Source of the DNA: Colwellia psychrerythraea
GTDB taxonomy: Bacteria > Pseudomonadota > Gammaproteobacteria > Enterobacterales > Alteromonadaceae
DNA length: 64,000 nucleotides
Reading direction: 5' to 3'
Assembly (NCBI RefSeq): GCF_000764185.1
Contig: NZ_JQEC01000014.1
Location: 1-64,000 of the forward strand
In this document: positions 52,695 through 62,628 of the stretch, in pieces
Layout: every line of letters begins with the position of its first letter
Position numbering within the stretch: the stretch's first letter is position 1
Program-made: the position numbers and the translations under genes
Notes under the pieces: generated by a model
Told to the model about the DNA's origin: nothing
Database searches by the model: none
Seen by the model: the letters and a program-made list of their open reading frames with translations, nothing else

Positions 52695-53570
52695 CTAGAA
52701 CTCAGCGGTTAAAAAGGGTAGGAATTCTTCTGATACTTTAGACAGACTTTTATTTTCAAGATACAAAGCGTTGACCGAAAAGGTCAGCGGCGGGTTGAAA
52801 GAAGCGATGGCGGTATTATCTGATAAGTTACCTTCAGCGGTAAAGCGGTCTACCACGCAAATCCCAGTACCTTGAGCAACAAGTCTAGCGGCAATAAAAT
52901 AGGTTTGTACTTTTATTAACGCTTCTAGCGTGATGTTCTCTTGCCTCATTCTTTTCCATAACAAATCGGCTAATGGACCGCTATCACTTATATCGATATA
53001 TTCAAACTCTTTGAGTTGGCTCAAGGTTAACTCTTTAGGGCAATCAGGAAAGCTTTCTTTGGGATAAACAATGACCATTTCTGATTGTGCCAACTCAATA
53101 GAGGTTACGCCAGGCATAATATTTGGCGCAAATAATATGGCTAAGTCGCATTTATGCTCTAACAATGTTTGCATTACCGCATCGTTATGCACAGTTTGTA
53201 CATTAAAGTTAACTTGATGATGTATTTGGTGGTATTTAGCAATAGCGCTTGGAATAACATCAAAACCTAACGCGGGACTACCGGCGATGCTGATTTGGCC
53301 GTACTCTGATTTTTTTATATTCTCTGCAGTATTTTTTATCGAACGCATCTGTTGATATATTTTATCAACCTCATCAAAAAGCATTTCAGCTTCATCGGTA
53401 GGTATCAAACGACCTTTAACTCGTTTAAACAAGTCAAAACCAAGTTGCATCTCTGCATGAGACAATACCTTACTGACTGATGGCTGTGAAACATGCAAAA
53501 TTTTTGCAGCATTAGTTATTGAGCCCGTGGTGTAAATGGCGTGAAAAATCTCAATATGTCTTAAGCGCAT
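52695..53570 (-). CDS. LysR-family regulator
   Basis: 291 aa. N-terminal helix-turn-helix (MRLRHIEIFHAIYTTGSITN, AKILHVSQPSVSKVLSHAE) and a C-terminal periplasmic-binding-like effector domain. It lies 35 bp downstream of the nhaC-like gene on the same strand, and likely controls the nhaC-gltS-decarboxylase cluster in response to an amino acid or its product (inference). Confidence 0.92.
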   Translation of the reverse strand: MRLRHIEIFHAIYTTGSITNAAKILHVSQPSVSKVLSHAEMQLGFDLFKRVKGRLIPTDEAEMLFDEVDKIYQQMRSIKNTAENIKKSEYGQISIAGSPALGFDVIPSAIAKYHQIHHQVNFNVQTVHNDAVMQTLLEHKCDLAILFAPNIMPGVTSIELAQSEMVIVYPKESFPDCPKELTLSQLKEFEYIDISDSGPLADLLWKRMRQENITLEALIKVQTYFIAARLVAQGTGICVVDRFTAEGNLSDNTAIASFNPPLTFSVNALYLENKSLSKVSEEFLPFLTAEF

Positions 53571-53605
53571 TTTTATCTCCTAAGTGAGTTGCATAATCTT
53601 AAATT

Positions 53606-55327
53606 CTAAGCAAAAAAGTAAACCGTTAATGTCCATAAACATGCAGCGATAGCTGCTGCAAATGTTGCCGGAACTAATTGAGATTTAACATGATCCATTA
53701 AATCACAACCTGTGGTCATGGCGCTAAGTATCGTGGTATCAGATATAGGTGAACATTGGTCACCAAAGACGCTACCGTTAAGTACGGTAGCAAAACATAC
53801 CATCATAAATAATTCTGGATTAACAAGGCCTTGAGATTGACAAACAGCCCACGCCAAAGGCATAGCTAATGGAAAGGCGATTGCATAAGTGCCCCAACTA
53901 GTACCGGTAGAAAAGGCGATCACCATAGTAATTAACTGTAATATTAGCGGTAACAGCCAAAAGGGTAGCTGCTCACCAAGTAATGACACTAAGTACAAAC
54001 CGCCACCTATTTCTTTGCTGATACTACCAATGATTACCGCTAACATTAATATCACCGAAGCGAGTACCACACCTTTCAAGCCATTACCAAAGCCGTCAAC
54101 AACGTTAGTCAAGGACATGCCTTTTATTAGTGCAATGACAGCGGAGAGTATTAATGCTGCGCCAAATGCCCAGTTGATTTTAGGTGAGCCTAAATAGATA
54201 AAGGTAATAACGGCAATGAAAATCAAGGTGAATAAGGGCAGGATAAACTCTAATACGTGGGGATTATATCCCGAAGGAACATCACAGCTTTGTAGTTCCT
54301 TAGCACTTAATGGTCTTGCGCCTTTCGCGTCTAATTGACCTGTTGATATGGCTCTTTGACGCGCATCACGAATTCTTTTACCTGAAAATCGAGTGATGTT
54401 TAAACATAATAATAAGGTGCCTGTTACGGCAATAATGCCATAAAAACTAAAAGGGATACTGCTAAAAAAGAAGCTTAGTCGATCTGCTTCGGTAGCCAAA
54501 AAGGATACACCAGGTACAAATATTAATGCTTGTACATACGCTGGCCAGGCATTAAAAGCTATGACTAAGGCGATTGGTGAGGCTGTTGAGTCGACTATAT
54601 AACTCATTTCTTCGTGGCTTACGTTAGCCTTATCGGCGAGGGGCCTAACGGTGGTGCCCACTAAAACAGTACTCATAGTGCCACCTTGAAAGAACAATAT
54701 TCCTAACAGCCATGAAATAGTTTTTGCTGAGCGCGGACCTTTAACATAGTGCTCCGTCATATAGGTGGCAAAGGCTTGGGCAGCACCGGTTTTAGACCAA
54801 ACACCTAACAAACCACCTAATAACCACAGATAAAGCAGCAACAGGCCGGCAGTACCTTCTTTAGCAAGGTTAGGAATGATAACAGCATCGGTTAAATTAT
54901 ATTGCCCTAGCATAATTGATCCAACAACTATGCCAGCTAAAAGTGAGGTAAGTGGCTCTCGGGTAAGTAAACATAAAGCGATAGTAATAAAAGCTGGTAA
55001 TAAGGACCAAAGACCAAAGTGAAAGGCAGGTTTTAGTAGTTTTAATTGCTGGTCGCTATTTTCGATCCATTGCTGAGATAACTGTGGGTCATTGCTCGAA
55101 TTATTTAAATTTTCTTGTCTCAGTGATGATTGTTGGTAGGGCACCACATCCGTAATAACAACCTCTTTACCTTTATATTTATACGCGGCGATACCAGAGT
55201 CTGTTTGGTAGGTATCAAAAGTATAAGATTGCTCTAGCCAGGTTTTTTTAACCGAACTATCGACATAAATAGCAAAAAACAACCCTAAGCTAATAACAAC
55301 CAACGCTAGGAAATTATTTTTGCTCAT
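53606..55327 (-). CDS. NhaC-family Na+/H+ antiporter
   Basis: 573 aa, about 12 TM helices after an N-terminal TM and a periplasmic segment (about 25-100, unusual length). Family blocks [40 protein letters not shown] and [20 protein letters not shown] are present. Members exchange Na+ for H+, and some exchange amino-acid-related solutes. In this cluster with GltS and a PLP decarboxylase, a role in amino-acid catabolism is plausible. Confidence 0.88.
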   Translation of the reverse strand: MSKNNFLALVVISLGLFFAIYVDSSVKKTWLEQSYTFDTYQTDSGIAAYKYKGKEVVITDVVPYQQSSLRQENLNNSSNDPQLSQQWIENSDQQLKLLKPAFHFGLWSLLPAFITIALCLLTREPLTSLLAGIVVGSIMLGQYNLTDAVIIPNLAKEGTAGLLLLYLWLLGGLLGVWSKTGAAQAFATYMTEHYVKGPRSAKTISWLLGILFFQGGTMSTVLVGTTVRPLADKANVSHEEMSYIVDSTASPIALVIAFNAWPAYVQALIFVPGVSFLATEADRLSFFFSSIPFSFYGIIAVTGTLLLCLNITRFSGKRIRDARQRAISTGQLDAKGARPLSAKELQSCDVPSGYNPHVLEFILPLFTLIFIAVITFIYLGSPKINWAFGAALILSAVIALIKGMSLTNVVDGFGNGLKGVVLASVILMLAVIIGSISKEIGGGLYLVSLLGEQLPFWLLPLILQLITMVIAFSTGTSWGTYAIAFPLAMPLAWAVCQSQGLVNPELFMMVCFATVLNGSVFGDQCSPISDTTILSAMTTGCDLMDHVKSQLVPATFAAAIAACLWTLTVYFFA

Positions 55328-55619
55328 TAATAGCTCCCTTTTTAGTCAAGCATAGCTTTAAGGTTCTTTTTGTAAAGTTCTGTCGGTGTTTAATCATTAG
55401 CAATGCCCTTGGCAGACTCGGTGAAAATAATAAAAGTAAAATAGAAACCAAGAGTCGACAATATTTTAATAAGTTGTCTTAGGTACACGCTTTATGTACA
55501 CCTATAATGGACTCTTTGTTCTAAGGTATAACCTAAGGTTATAGGATAAACTTATCTAGATAAAGCTGATAAGGATATTATTTTATATTTTTCAACGAGC
55601 AGAATTAACATCAGTAAAA

Positions 55620-56843
55620 TTAAGGTGTTACAAAAGGTAGGCTCAAATACAGTTGAATAACAAGCGCATTGGTAATATCTATAAAGAAAGCGCCAACTAG
55701 CGGCACCACTAAGAAAGCTTGTGGAGAGGGTCCGTGCCTTGCTACCAATGATTCCATATTGGCAACTGCGGTAGGTGTTGCACCTAAACCAAAGCCACAA
55801 TGACCACCGGCGATAATGGCGGCATTATAATTTTTACCCATAACTCTAAAGGTAATAAAGTACGCAAACATCATTAACATAATGGTTTGCACTAAAATAA
55901 TGAGGATCATCGGCAGGGCAAGGTTTGCTAATTCCCATACTTTTAATGACATCAGCGCCAAAGCCAAAAATATCGACAACGCCATGGTGCCCCATAAATC
56001 AATGCAAGCTCTACTAATGGTGTAGCGTTTAGATAACTCGGTTAAATTGGTTGCTAAGACACCAAATAAAAGTGGCATCAAAAAAGCAGGTAAAATGACA
56101 TCATTACTTTTTAACTCTAAGTACACTACATGGCCAACCGTCATACATAGTAAAATAATGAACAAGGTTTCCATCATTTTTTTCGGGGTAACCAAATCAT
56201 GATCTTCAGGGTTAAAGGTTATGGTATCATCAAGCTCTTCATGAAATTCATCTGCTTTAAGATTATAACGAGTAATGAGTCTTTTACTGACTGGACCGCC
56301 AACTAAGCCACCTAACACCAAACCCAATGTCGCTGCTGCCATTGCCAGTTCGAATACGCTGGAAGGCATGTTGTATTCACTAATGAATAAATCTGCATAA
56401 GTAGCGCCATTACCATGGCCGCCAGAAAGCGTAACTGAACCACCAATCAGGCCCATTAATGGGTCCATACCTGCACCAATGGCTAATGAAACACCTACCG
56501 CGTTTTGTACGAGTAAATATAAGGTTGCAACCCCTAGAAACAAGATAACTTTTGGGCCACCTTTAAGTAATAAAGAGTAACTTGCCCCTAAACCAACGGT
56601 AGTAAAAAACACCGTCATTAACGGGTTTTTAAAACTCATTTCAAAGTTAAAGTGAATATCAAAAAAGCTATGGGCGATGGCGGCTAATATTGAAAAGAGT
56701 ATACCGCCAACAACGGGCTCTGGAATGTTATTGTTTCGTAAGAAAGCTACCTTGCTATTACAAAAATAACCTGAAAAAAGAATAATTAGCGCAACCACTA
56801 ACGTTTCTAAAATGCCTATATTTATGTCCATGATTAAACTCAC
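55620..56843 (-). CDS. gltS: GltS-type sodium/glutamate symporter
   Basis: 407 aa, about ten TM helices in two inverted halves. Typical blocks: AGMDPLMGLIGGSVTLSGGH with GHGNGATY, and GGHCGFGLGATPTAVANM in the second half, both forming the transport pores. It imports glutamate with Na+. It lies between the decarboxylase and nhaC-like genes on one strand, with 121 and 292 bp gaps. Confidence 0.93.
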   Translation of the reverse strand: MSLIMDINIGILETLVVALIILFSGYFCNSKVAFLRNNNIPEPVVGGILFSILAAIAHSFFDIHFNFEMSFKNPLMTVFFTTVGLGASYSLLLKGGPKVILFLGVATLYLLVQNAVGVSLAIGAGMDPLMGLIGGSVTLSGGHGNGATYADLFISEYNMPSSVFELAMAAATLGLVLGGLVGGPVSKRLITRYNLKADEFHEELDDTITFNPEDHDLVTPKKMMETLFIILLCMTVGHVVYLELKSNDVILPAFLMPLLFGVLATNLTELSKRYTISRACIDLWGTMALSIFLALALMSLKVWELANLALPMILIILVQTIMLMMFAYFITFRVMGKNYNAAIIAGGHCGFGLGATPTAVANMESLVARHGPSPQAFLVVPLVGAFFIDITNALVIQLYLSLPFVTP

Positions 56844-56964
56844 TTTATAGTTATGTGCCTACGCTAAGTCCGCTCAATAACTTATCGTTAACGAGTGACT
56901 TGCATTAGGCTGATTTAGTATGAGGATTTTTGCTGACGATGTGTTTTGCTAAAGTTAGAAGCAC

Positions 56965-58242
56965 TTACATCTTGTTTAATACATCTTCTAGGGATTCTGG
57001 TTCACGTATGCACTTCATTGATAAGACATCATCAGCGCCGCTCACTGTATAAATAGCTACACGAGGTAAGCTATTGTAATCAAAGTGATTAGTGAAGTAG
57101 TAACCACCAGTATCATGTACCATGACATAATCGTTACTTTCTAATTTCGGTAACTGTTGATTACTACAAATCAAATCACCGGCAAAGCAGCAGGGGCCAG
57201 CAACATCTGTAGTAACTATTTCTGATGTTTGTGCATTTTTTTCTACGCCTTCAGAGGTAAAACCTGTAACTCTAATTGGCCATGATTTAGGTAAAAATGC
57301 TGTACGGGTAAGGATTTGTGCACCGGCATGGGTGGTGGCAATATGTCGACCACCCGAATTTTTAGTATATTCAACACGGGTAATAATAACACCATTTTTA
57401 GCAACAATAGCACGACCAAATTCAGTTTTTACTTGATACTTGCCAGTGAACAATAACGGTACTTCAGCTTTTAATAAGTCTGCATAATCTTTAAAGCTTG
57501 GTTTAATTACTTCCGAGCTAAAGTTAACCGGCAAACCGCCACCAATATCTAAGCGGGTTATTTGTTGATTACCAATCACAGCGTTTATTTCTTCAGCTAG
57601 TTCGGTGATAATATTGATGCCATGTGCCATTAAAGTTAATTCACAGCCTTGAGAGCCAGTGTGGGTATGAATACTGGTTAACCACGGACGTGCCTTATAA
57701 ATCTCAATAAGGTCATTACGATTATCATTATCTACTAAAGCATAACCAAACTTTGAAGTGGCTGTCGCTGTACTTGTTGAACCTATTTTACCTGCACCAA
57801 TTTGGGGATTAACGCGAAAGCCGATAACAGATTTACTGTTAGGAAACTCCTGCATTAGTGCATCAATACGTTCCAGCTCTTGTAAGTTATCAATATTAAG
57901 TGCGATGTCATTTGTTATACAGGTACGTAGATCCCGCAAGGTTTTTGCAGGCGAATCAAAGATAATGTTTTGCTCAGTAAAGCCAGCGGTGAGGGCGATT
58001 AATAGCTCTCCCGGGCTAGCAACTTCTGCACCCATACCATATTCACGTAGGGGCTCTAATACCTTAACTAAGGCGTTGGCTTTTACCGCAAAAGTATGAA
58101 AAAAGTTAGCCGGAAAAGCGTCATAAGCATCACTAACTGTTTTTTTCAAACCGTCTAAATCCATTACACCAATTGCCGTAGTATTTTGGTCGATAGCGCG
58201 TTCGTTGATAGCTGTTTTTATTATGTTTTGTTTTCTGTTCAT
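56965..58242 (-). CDS. Diaminopimelate-decarboxylase-like PLP enzyme
   Basis: 425 aa from the ATG at 58242; the longer frame to 58326 has an unlikely N-terminus. Fold type III: the PLP Lys lies in HTFAVKANALVKV, the Gly-rich phosphate loop in LDIGGGLPVNFSS, and the active-site Cys in AGPCCFAGDL. A typical DapDC would read GPxCxxGD, so it might act on another basic or acidic amino acid. Its grouping with GltS and NhaC rather than lysine genes suggests a degradative decarboxylase. Confidence 0.8.
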   Translation of the reverse strand: MNRKQNIIKTAINERAIDQNTTAIGVMDLDGLKKTVSDAYDAFPANFFHTFAVKANALVKVLEPLREYGMGAEVASPGELLIALTAGFTEQNIIFDSPAKTLRDLRTCITNDIALNIDNLQELERIDALMQEFPNSKSVIGFRVNPQIGAGKIGSTSTATATSKFGYALVDNDNRNDLIEIYKARPWLTSIHTHTGSQGCELTLMAHGINIITELAEEINAVIGNQQITRLDIGGGLPVNFSSEVIKPSFKDYADLLKAEVPLLFTGKYQVKTEFGRAIVAKNGVIITRVEYTKNSGGRHIATTHAGAQILTRTAFLPKSWPIRVTGFTSEGVEKNAQTSEIVTTDVAGPCCFAGDLICSNQQLPKLESNDYVMVHDTGGYYFTNHFDYNSLPRVAIYTVSGADDVLSMKCIREPESLEDVLNKM

Positions 58243-58514
58243 ATTGGTATCTTTTTGAATTAAGGAAATATGACACTGTTGGTATAACAGATGATTCTTT
58301 TCGATACATTTAAGATAATGTAACAATATGAAAATGGGTATTAGTTAATCTTTGTTAGGTGATAACTTAGGGTTATGTGTTCTTGCAGCCTTTGCTATCA
58401 CTGCCTTTATGATGGAACAGTTAACTTGGCTAATATATTTTTCATTATAGGTTTTACGTTCTGTGCCGTAAGTTTCTATATATCACTCATCATTGTGTTT
58501 CTTTTCTCGAATAT

Positions 58515-58551
58515 CATCGGATAGCTTCAATTGAATTGAAGCTATCCGATG
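58515..58551. terminator. Perfect 37-bp palindrome, terminator-like
   Basis: CATCGGATAGCTTCAATT (58515-58532), G, AATTGAAGCTATCCGATG (58534-58551), followed by ACATCTTTTT. There is no plus-strand gene upstream for it to end, so it may be the terminator of a lost gene or an operator. The rest of the gap 58243-58706 shows nothing further. Confidence 0.5.
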
Positions 58552-58706
58552 ACATCTTTTTATACCTATAGGATGATAACCATTAAATATTCTAATTAAT
58601 TACCGTCAATTGTTTGCAAAATCAGCCACTGCTATTTTGTTAATTATCCATGCGCATGGGTAAATCCATTAAGACACAATTATAAAATACAAATTAATAG
58701 GATAAG

Positions 58707-58931
58707 TTGATGAAGTTACAACATAATGTACGAAATTTAACAACAGTGGTAGTTGCAAGTGTGACAAGCTTTTATAGTTTAGCTGCGGTAAAAGCTGACA
58801 TGGTCATTCATAATGCAAAGGTTTATACAGTCGATTCGCAAGACTCTATAGCTCAAGCCATTGCGGTAAAAGGCAATAAAATAAATGACATTAGCATTAG
58901 TCTAGATATTAGCTTTAAGTTCTGTAATTGA
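58707..58931 (+). pseudogene. N-terminal fragment of an amidohydrolase gene
   Basis: 74 codons: signal peptide (TTVVVASVTSFYSLAAVKA) then ADMVIHNAKVYTVDSQDS and AQAIAVKGNKI, the first strands of the YtcJ-type amidohydrolases, which are normally 550-600 aa. After residue 60 the sequence departs (NDISISLDISFKFCN) and stops inside a hairpin. The gene lost some 90% of its length. Confidence 0.75.
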
Positions 58932-58950
58932 ACTTAAAGCTATATTTCCT
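58910..58950 (+). terminator. Terminator hairpin at the amidohydrolase fragment
   Basis: TAGCTTTAAGTTC (58910-58922), loop TGTAATT, GAACTTAAAGCTA (58930-58942), then TATTTCCTT. Probably the original terminator, brought next to the start of the gene by deletion. Confidence 0.6.
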
Positions 58951-59034
58951 TCAAAAGACTAAGAACGGTGTTCCTATTACAAGGTTGGGGCTACAGTATA
59001 ACAAGTTTATTTTAGCTGCCATGAACTTAGCTAT

Positions 59035-59643
59035 TTACATTAATATTCTTGCACTAATTGCTAATAAAATAACGCCTGTAATTTTGTCGACTATATGAAC
59101 ATTATTACGTAACTTTTCTAAGATATAGGACTGAGAGAAAAGCAGAGAAACCAAGCAATACCATATCGCATCGATACCTCCTACAGTCGATACCATAATG
59201 ATTTGTTGTTCTAAGTTTGCATTAGCATCGATAAATTGGCTAAATAAAGCAATGAAAAACAGGGCTATTTTAGGGTTTAAAAACGCAATCATAAAGCCTT
59301 CCCAGGCACTTTGTATTAAAGTTACCGATATAGTTTCGTGGTTTAACTTACCTAACACCGATTTTGAAGTGAATGCCTTAAATGCAAGCCAAAGTAAAAA
59401 AGCGGCACCTGCATATTTAATGAGATTAAATAACCAAGGCGTTTCTTTAATAATAAGCGCCATGCCTAATACGGTTAATACCGCATAAAGCGCAATACCT
59501 GCTCCATGAAAGATACTGACAAAAAAACCATTCACTCGCCCACCAGATAAGGTATGTTTTAAAACAATAGCTAAACTTGGTCCTGGTGTCATTGCACCTA
59601 ACAGGCAGATGGTGGCTAAAGACAGCCACGCTGATAAATCCAT
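59035..59643 (-). CDS. LysE/RhtB-family amino-acid exporter
   Basis: 202 aa, about six TM helices. Family N-terminus LSLATICLLGAMTPGPSLAI with the PGP motif, followed by AGIALYAVLTVLGMALII and FLNPKIALFFIALF. Members export amino acids such as homoserine, threonine or lysine; the specific substrate cannot be told. Confidence 0.92.
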   Translation of the reverse strand: MDLSAWLSLATICLLGAMTPGPSLAIVLKHTLSGGRVNGFFVSIFHGAGIALYAVLTVLGMALIIKETPWLFNLIKYAGAAFLLWLAFKAFTSKSVLGKLNHETISVTLIQSAWEGFMIAFLNPKIALFFIALFSQFIDANANLEQQIIMVSTVGGIDAIWYCLVSLLFSQSYILEKLRNNVHIVDKITGVILLAISARILM

Positions 59644-59773
59644 ATACTTCTCACACTGATAAATTATGTTTGAATATTAACTTGCTTAAACTATAAATAA
59701 AAATCACATTACTTACTTTAAACTATTCCAAAAAGTCATAGTTCATGAGTATTAAGGATGAAATACTCATGAA

Positions 59774-60712
59774 CTATTTCTTAAGAAGTTTCATTCCGTA
59801 GCTTATTGTTTTATTTAGGTGCGCTTTAAATAATTGGTAGCATAACTCTCTAAACCATTTATGTTCTGGGTCTAAGTTGTTTTTTGCATGCCACAAGATG
59901 TAATACTGATGGGGTTTAATATCTAACGGTAAAGGCTTAATTTCTAGGTCATGTAACTGTGAAAAATCAGCGGCAATGTGTAATGGTGTTGTTAAAATGG
60001 TATCTGTTTGCAGTAAAAGCTCTATCGCGGAGGTAAAAAAGGGCACGGAAGCAAAGACTTTTCTCTCTTTATTAAGTGCTGATAATGCTTCTTTAATTGG
60101 GCTATCTTTATCTCCACCGCCACTTATTACAATGTGTTGCGCATTTATATAATCTGAAATAGAAAATGAACCTGAGGCTTTAGGGTGGGATTTACGCATA
60201 ACCATGACTAAATGGTCCTCAGCCATTTTTTTACCGTACAGGTTTTCTGGAATTGCATCCGCTATGGTAGAGACTAAATCTACAGGTCTTTGAGATAATT
60301 CATGTAACCAATTTTTTTGCCACAACTGGTATTCAATACTCACTTGTGGTGCACTTTTAACCATTTGAGCGCATATATCGGGTAATATAAATTGTGAAAC
60401 ATAATCACTTGAAGCTAATGTAAATCTACGTTGACATGATGCTATTTCTAATTCTTTAGGTAAATATAAATTATCTAAAGCTTGTATCAAACTCGGAAGT
60501 TGCTTTTTTAATGCTTCGCCCCTTTGGGTAAGGACAAAATAATTGGCTTCCCTTACTAAGATAGGATCATGAAAGGCATCACGTATTTGCGTTAATGTTT
60601 TACTCATCGCAGATTGTGTCACATTAAGCGCTTTTGCAGATTCCGTAAGATTACGAGTATGTAATAATGACAACAGTGCAGGTAACAACTTGTAGTTATT
60701 CAAAAGTAGCAC
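59774..60712 (-). CDS. LysR-family regulator
   Basis: 312 aa. Helix-turn-helix LTESAKALNVTQSAMSKTL, then the effector domain starting at RRFTLASSDYVSQF. The closely similar orientation of the DoxX gene upstream (60772-61203) with a 59-bp gap suggests joint control. The LysE gene downstream is on the same strand. Confidence 0.92.
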   Translation of the reverse strand: MLLLNNYKLLPALLSLLHTRNLTESAKALNVTQSAMSKTLTQIRDAFHDPILVREANYFVLTQRGEALKKQLPSLIQALDNLYLPKELEIASCQRRFTLASSDYVSQFILPDICAQMVKSAPQVSIEYQLWQKNWLHELSQRPVDLVSTIADAIPENLYGKKMAEDHLVMVMRKSHPKASGSFSISDYINAQHIVISGGGDKDSPIKEALSALNKERKVFASVPFFTSAIELLLQTDTILTTPLHIAADFSQLHDLEIKPLPLDIKPHQYYILWHAKNNLDPEHKWFRELCYQLFKAHLNKTISYGMKLLKK

Positions 60713-60771
60713 CTTATTTTGTGGCGGTAAACCCAGCTAATCTTTTTCACGGTTAACTGGGATATATAAGA

Positions 60772-61203
60772 TTACAGTTTTTTATAAATTATTTCATCAA
60801 TAGAGTATTTTCCACCACCCTGAATTAATAAGCTTACAACTCCAGCTAAAAGTAGTAGTTGGAATTCGTAACCACCTTTACCAAACATGCCTGCATCTAT
60901 ATGTACAAAGTAAATGGCAACTAACATAACAATTACTAAACTACTTGCCGCAGCACGTGTAAAAAAACCCGTGATAAGCAATAAGCCACCTACAGTTTCA
61001 GCTAAACCAGCGGCAATAGCGAGTAAATAACTAGGCTCTAATCCCATACTACCTAGCCAACCAGCAAACCCGGCCGGGTTTCCTTCTGCGAATAATTTAC
61101 CCCAACCATGACCAATAAATATAATGCCTAAAGTGAGCCTCAAAATAAACGGAGCAAGCGCATGGTTATTACTACAGAGTGATTTTTTTAAAATATTATT
61201 CAT
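60772..61203 (-). CDS. DoxX-family membrane protein
   Basis: 143 aa, four TM helices. DoxX blocks: ILRLTLGIIFIGHGWGKLF, AGLAETVGGLLLITGFFTR and LLLLAGVVSLLIQGGGKYS. DoxX proteins are small quinone-linked or stress-related membrane proteins of uncertain role. Confidence 0.92.
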   Translation of the reverse strand: MNNILKKSLCSNNHALAPFILRLTLGIIFIGHGWGKLFAEGNPAGFAGWLGSMGLEPSYLLAIAAGLAETVGGLLLITGFFTRAAASSLVIVMLVAIYFVHIDAGMFGKGGYEFQLLLLAGVVSLLIQGGGKYSIDEIIYKKL

Positions 61204-61322
61204 TATTCTACCTAAAGTTAAATATCCCTCATTATTCTATTTAATATTGGCTATGAATTGAAATACTTTTTAATACTTCTTTGTATGAAATAAATTCATG
61301 GCATTAGTGGCTATTCTTGTAG

Positions 61323-61620
61323 CTAAAGTAACGCTACTTGTTGTGTTGGAATAGATTGAATTAGTTTTATTGCTCTTAAGTTAATTCGCTTACTGATTTG
61401 TACTTCGGCGTTAGAACTAACTAATTGCAATAAATAACCTTTTGCAATGACATTATTCTTTGAGCTTTTATCGTAGATATATACATCCATACCTATGCTA
61501 CTTTGTAGTCGGTTATAAAATAATTTAGGGTTTACTTCCTCCTCTAAACCTTCTGTCGGAAATGTATCTAAACAAGAGCATATTGTATTACCTAAAAGGC
61601 TAACTAAAGCGTTAAGTGTG
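61323..61620 (-). pseudogene. Open frame without a start, unknown
   Basis: The minus strand is open from about 61660 to a TAG at 61323 and reads LEEEVNPKLFYNRLQSSIGM, DVYIYDKSSKNNVIAKGYLL, QLVSSNAEVQISKRINLRAI, which looks like genuine protein. No ATG with a ribosome binding site is found except a possible internal ATG at 61490 (55 codons). The upstream part is antisense to the ATPase fragment at 61519-61863. Probably a gene cut off at the cassette junction. Confidence 0.35.
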
Positions 61621-61863
61621 ATAGGACAAGATAATATTTTAACTAATAATTTCCATTTCTTTACTGCTGATGGTTCTTCATATGACGCAGTGCTATCTAT
61701 GAGTAGTGGTCAAGTAGCGGCGTTAACTCTTGCCTTTTTTCTTTCATTGAATCGTAAATATGCACAGACTACATTTATACTAATAGATGATCCTACACAA
61801 AAAACAATGGGTAACATGGGGTTTCTAAGTTATTGTAATCTATGTCTTTATGTTTTACTATAA
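61519..61863 (+). pseudogene. C-terminal fragment of an SMC/Rad50-like ATPase
   Basis: The frame holds the ABC-signature-like MSSGQVAALTLAFFLSLN and Walker B FILIDDPTQKTMGNMG (normally IDDPTQTMDDMN), the C-terminal end of an SMC-like AAA protein. No Walker A or coiled coil precedes it, and an in-frame stop lies at 61516. The D-loop region is altered after Walker B and the tail is foreign (FLSYCNLCLYVLL). It ends against the mini attC. Confidence 0.7.
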
Positions 61864-61885
61864 CGCCCTTGTTAGGGCGTTAGGC
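61861..61885 (+). other. Mini attC-like site of a cassette array
   Basis: TAACGCCCT (61861-61869), loop TGTT, AGGGCGTTA (61874-61882), extending to the R' core GTTAGGC at 61879-61885. This is the paired base of an integron attC site with its central arm missing. Upstream ACTATAAC is a poor R'' match. Confidence 0.55.
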
Positions 61886-61928
61886 ATCAAGGATAGTCAG
61901 TGGAATATTGCAATATTAGAAACAATAT

Positions 61929-62432
61929 ATTTTTTTAGTTTTGATTTTACCTTTTATAGTTTCATCTTGTGCATCTCCAGAACTCATTAGGAAAACGACT
62001 TATTCATTAGAAGTCAAAGAATTCAATGGTATAAAACATTATAAAAACGGTAATTATGAAGAAGCATTTAATTTATTAAAAGAACCAGCAGCATGGGGAT
62101 ATAAAGGCTCACAATATGCAATTGCTTTTATGTTTCTAAAAGGACAATATCTTCAACAATCGACTTTATTAGGTATGGGATGGCTCGGAGTAGCAAAAGA
62201 AGCAAATGTTAAAGACTGGTCTAAACAATACGATGCTTTTTATTCTTCAGCTACCAAAGGGCAAAAATTGGAATTTGATAAAATAAAAGAAGTCTACATC
62301 AAGAAGTATGGCCTTATCGCACAAGATGTTACTTGCAGAAAATCACTTTCAGGAAAATCTAGAAGAGTTCGTATAGAATGTTATCATTATGAAGGGATTG
62401 GTGTCTTATATGATATTGATCTAGTTGAGTAA
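61929..62432 (+). CDS. Cassette-encoded lipoprotein with Sel1-like segment
   Basis: About 167 aa. The frame upstream of TTG 61941 encodes FLVLILPFIVSSCAS, a lipoprotein signal with Cys at the lipobox, so the start must lie before it; ATT at 61929 is the only near-standard start after the TAG at 61917. Mature part: IKHYKNGNYEEAFNLLKEPA and GYKGSQYAIAFMFLKGQYL, two Sel1/TPR-like helix pairs. It fills the cassette between the mini attC and the attC at 62440. Confidence 0.55.
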   Translation: MFLVLILPFIVSSCASPELIRKTTYSLEVKEFNGIKHYKNGNYEEAFNLLKEPAAWGYKGSQYAIAFMFLKGQYLQQSTLLGMGWLGVAKEANVKDWSKQYDAFYSSATKGQKLEFDKIKEVYIKKYGLIAQDVTCRKSLSGKSRRVRIECYHYEGIGVLYDIDLVE

Positions 62433-62439
62433 TTTTGTT

Positions 62440-62535
62440 GCCTAACAAGAACTTCAAACGAAAAAAATACAGTTGGCTGTTTTCCGTTCAACATTTTAGC
62501 CAACAATTATTATCCCATTAACAAGGGCGTTAGGT
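62440..62535 (+). other. Integron attC site
   Basis: R'' GCCTAAC at 62440-62446 and R' GTTAGGT at 62529-62535, with AAGAACTTC after R'' and AACAAGGGC before R', are the conserved ends of attC sites. The central part can pair (TTGGCT with AGCCAA). The 96-bp length is within the usual 57-141 bp. It follows the lipoprotein gene by 8 bp, as expected for a gene cassette. Confidence 0.78.
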
Positions 62536-62628
62536 GTAAATGGAATTATGCTAACACGTCACGAGTACACTAAAAGAGTTAAACAAAAAAGATAAGTCTT
62601 ACTAGGTTTACCTCTTTAGGAGAAATAC

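Noticed and set aside
55552-55800. Minus-strand 82-codon frame overlapping gltS
   Set aside because: Out-of-frame shadow of the 3' end of gltS; composition is not protein-like.
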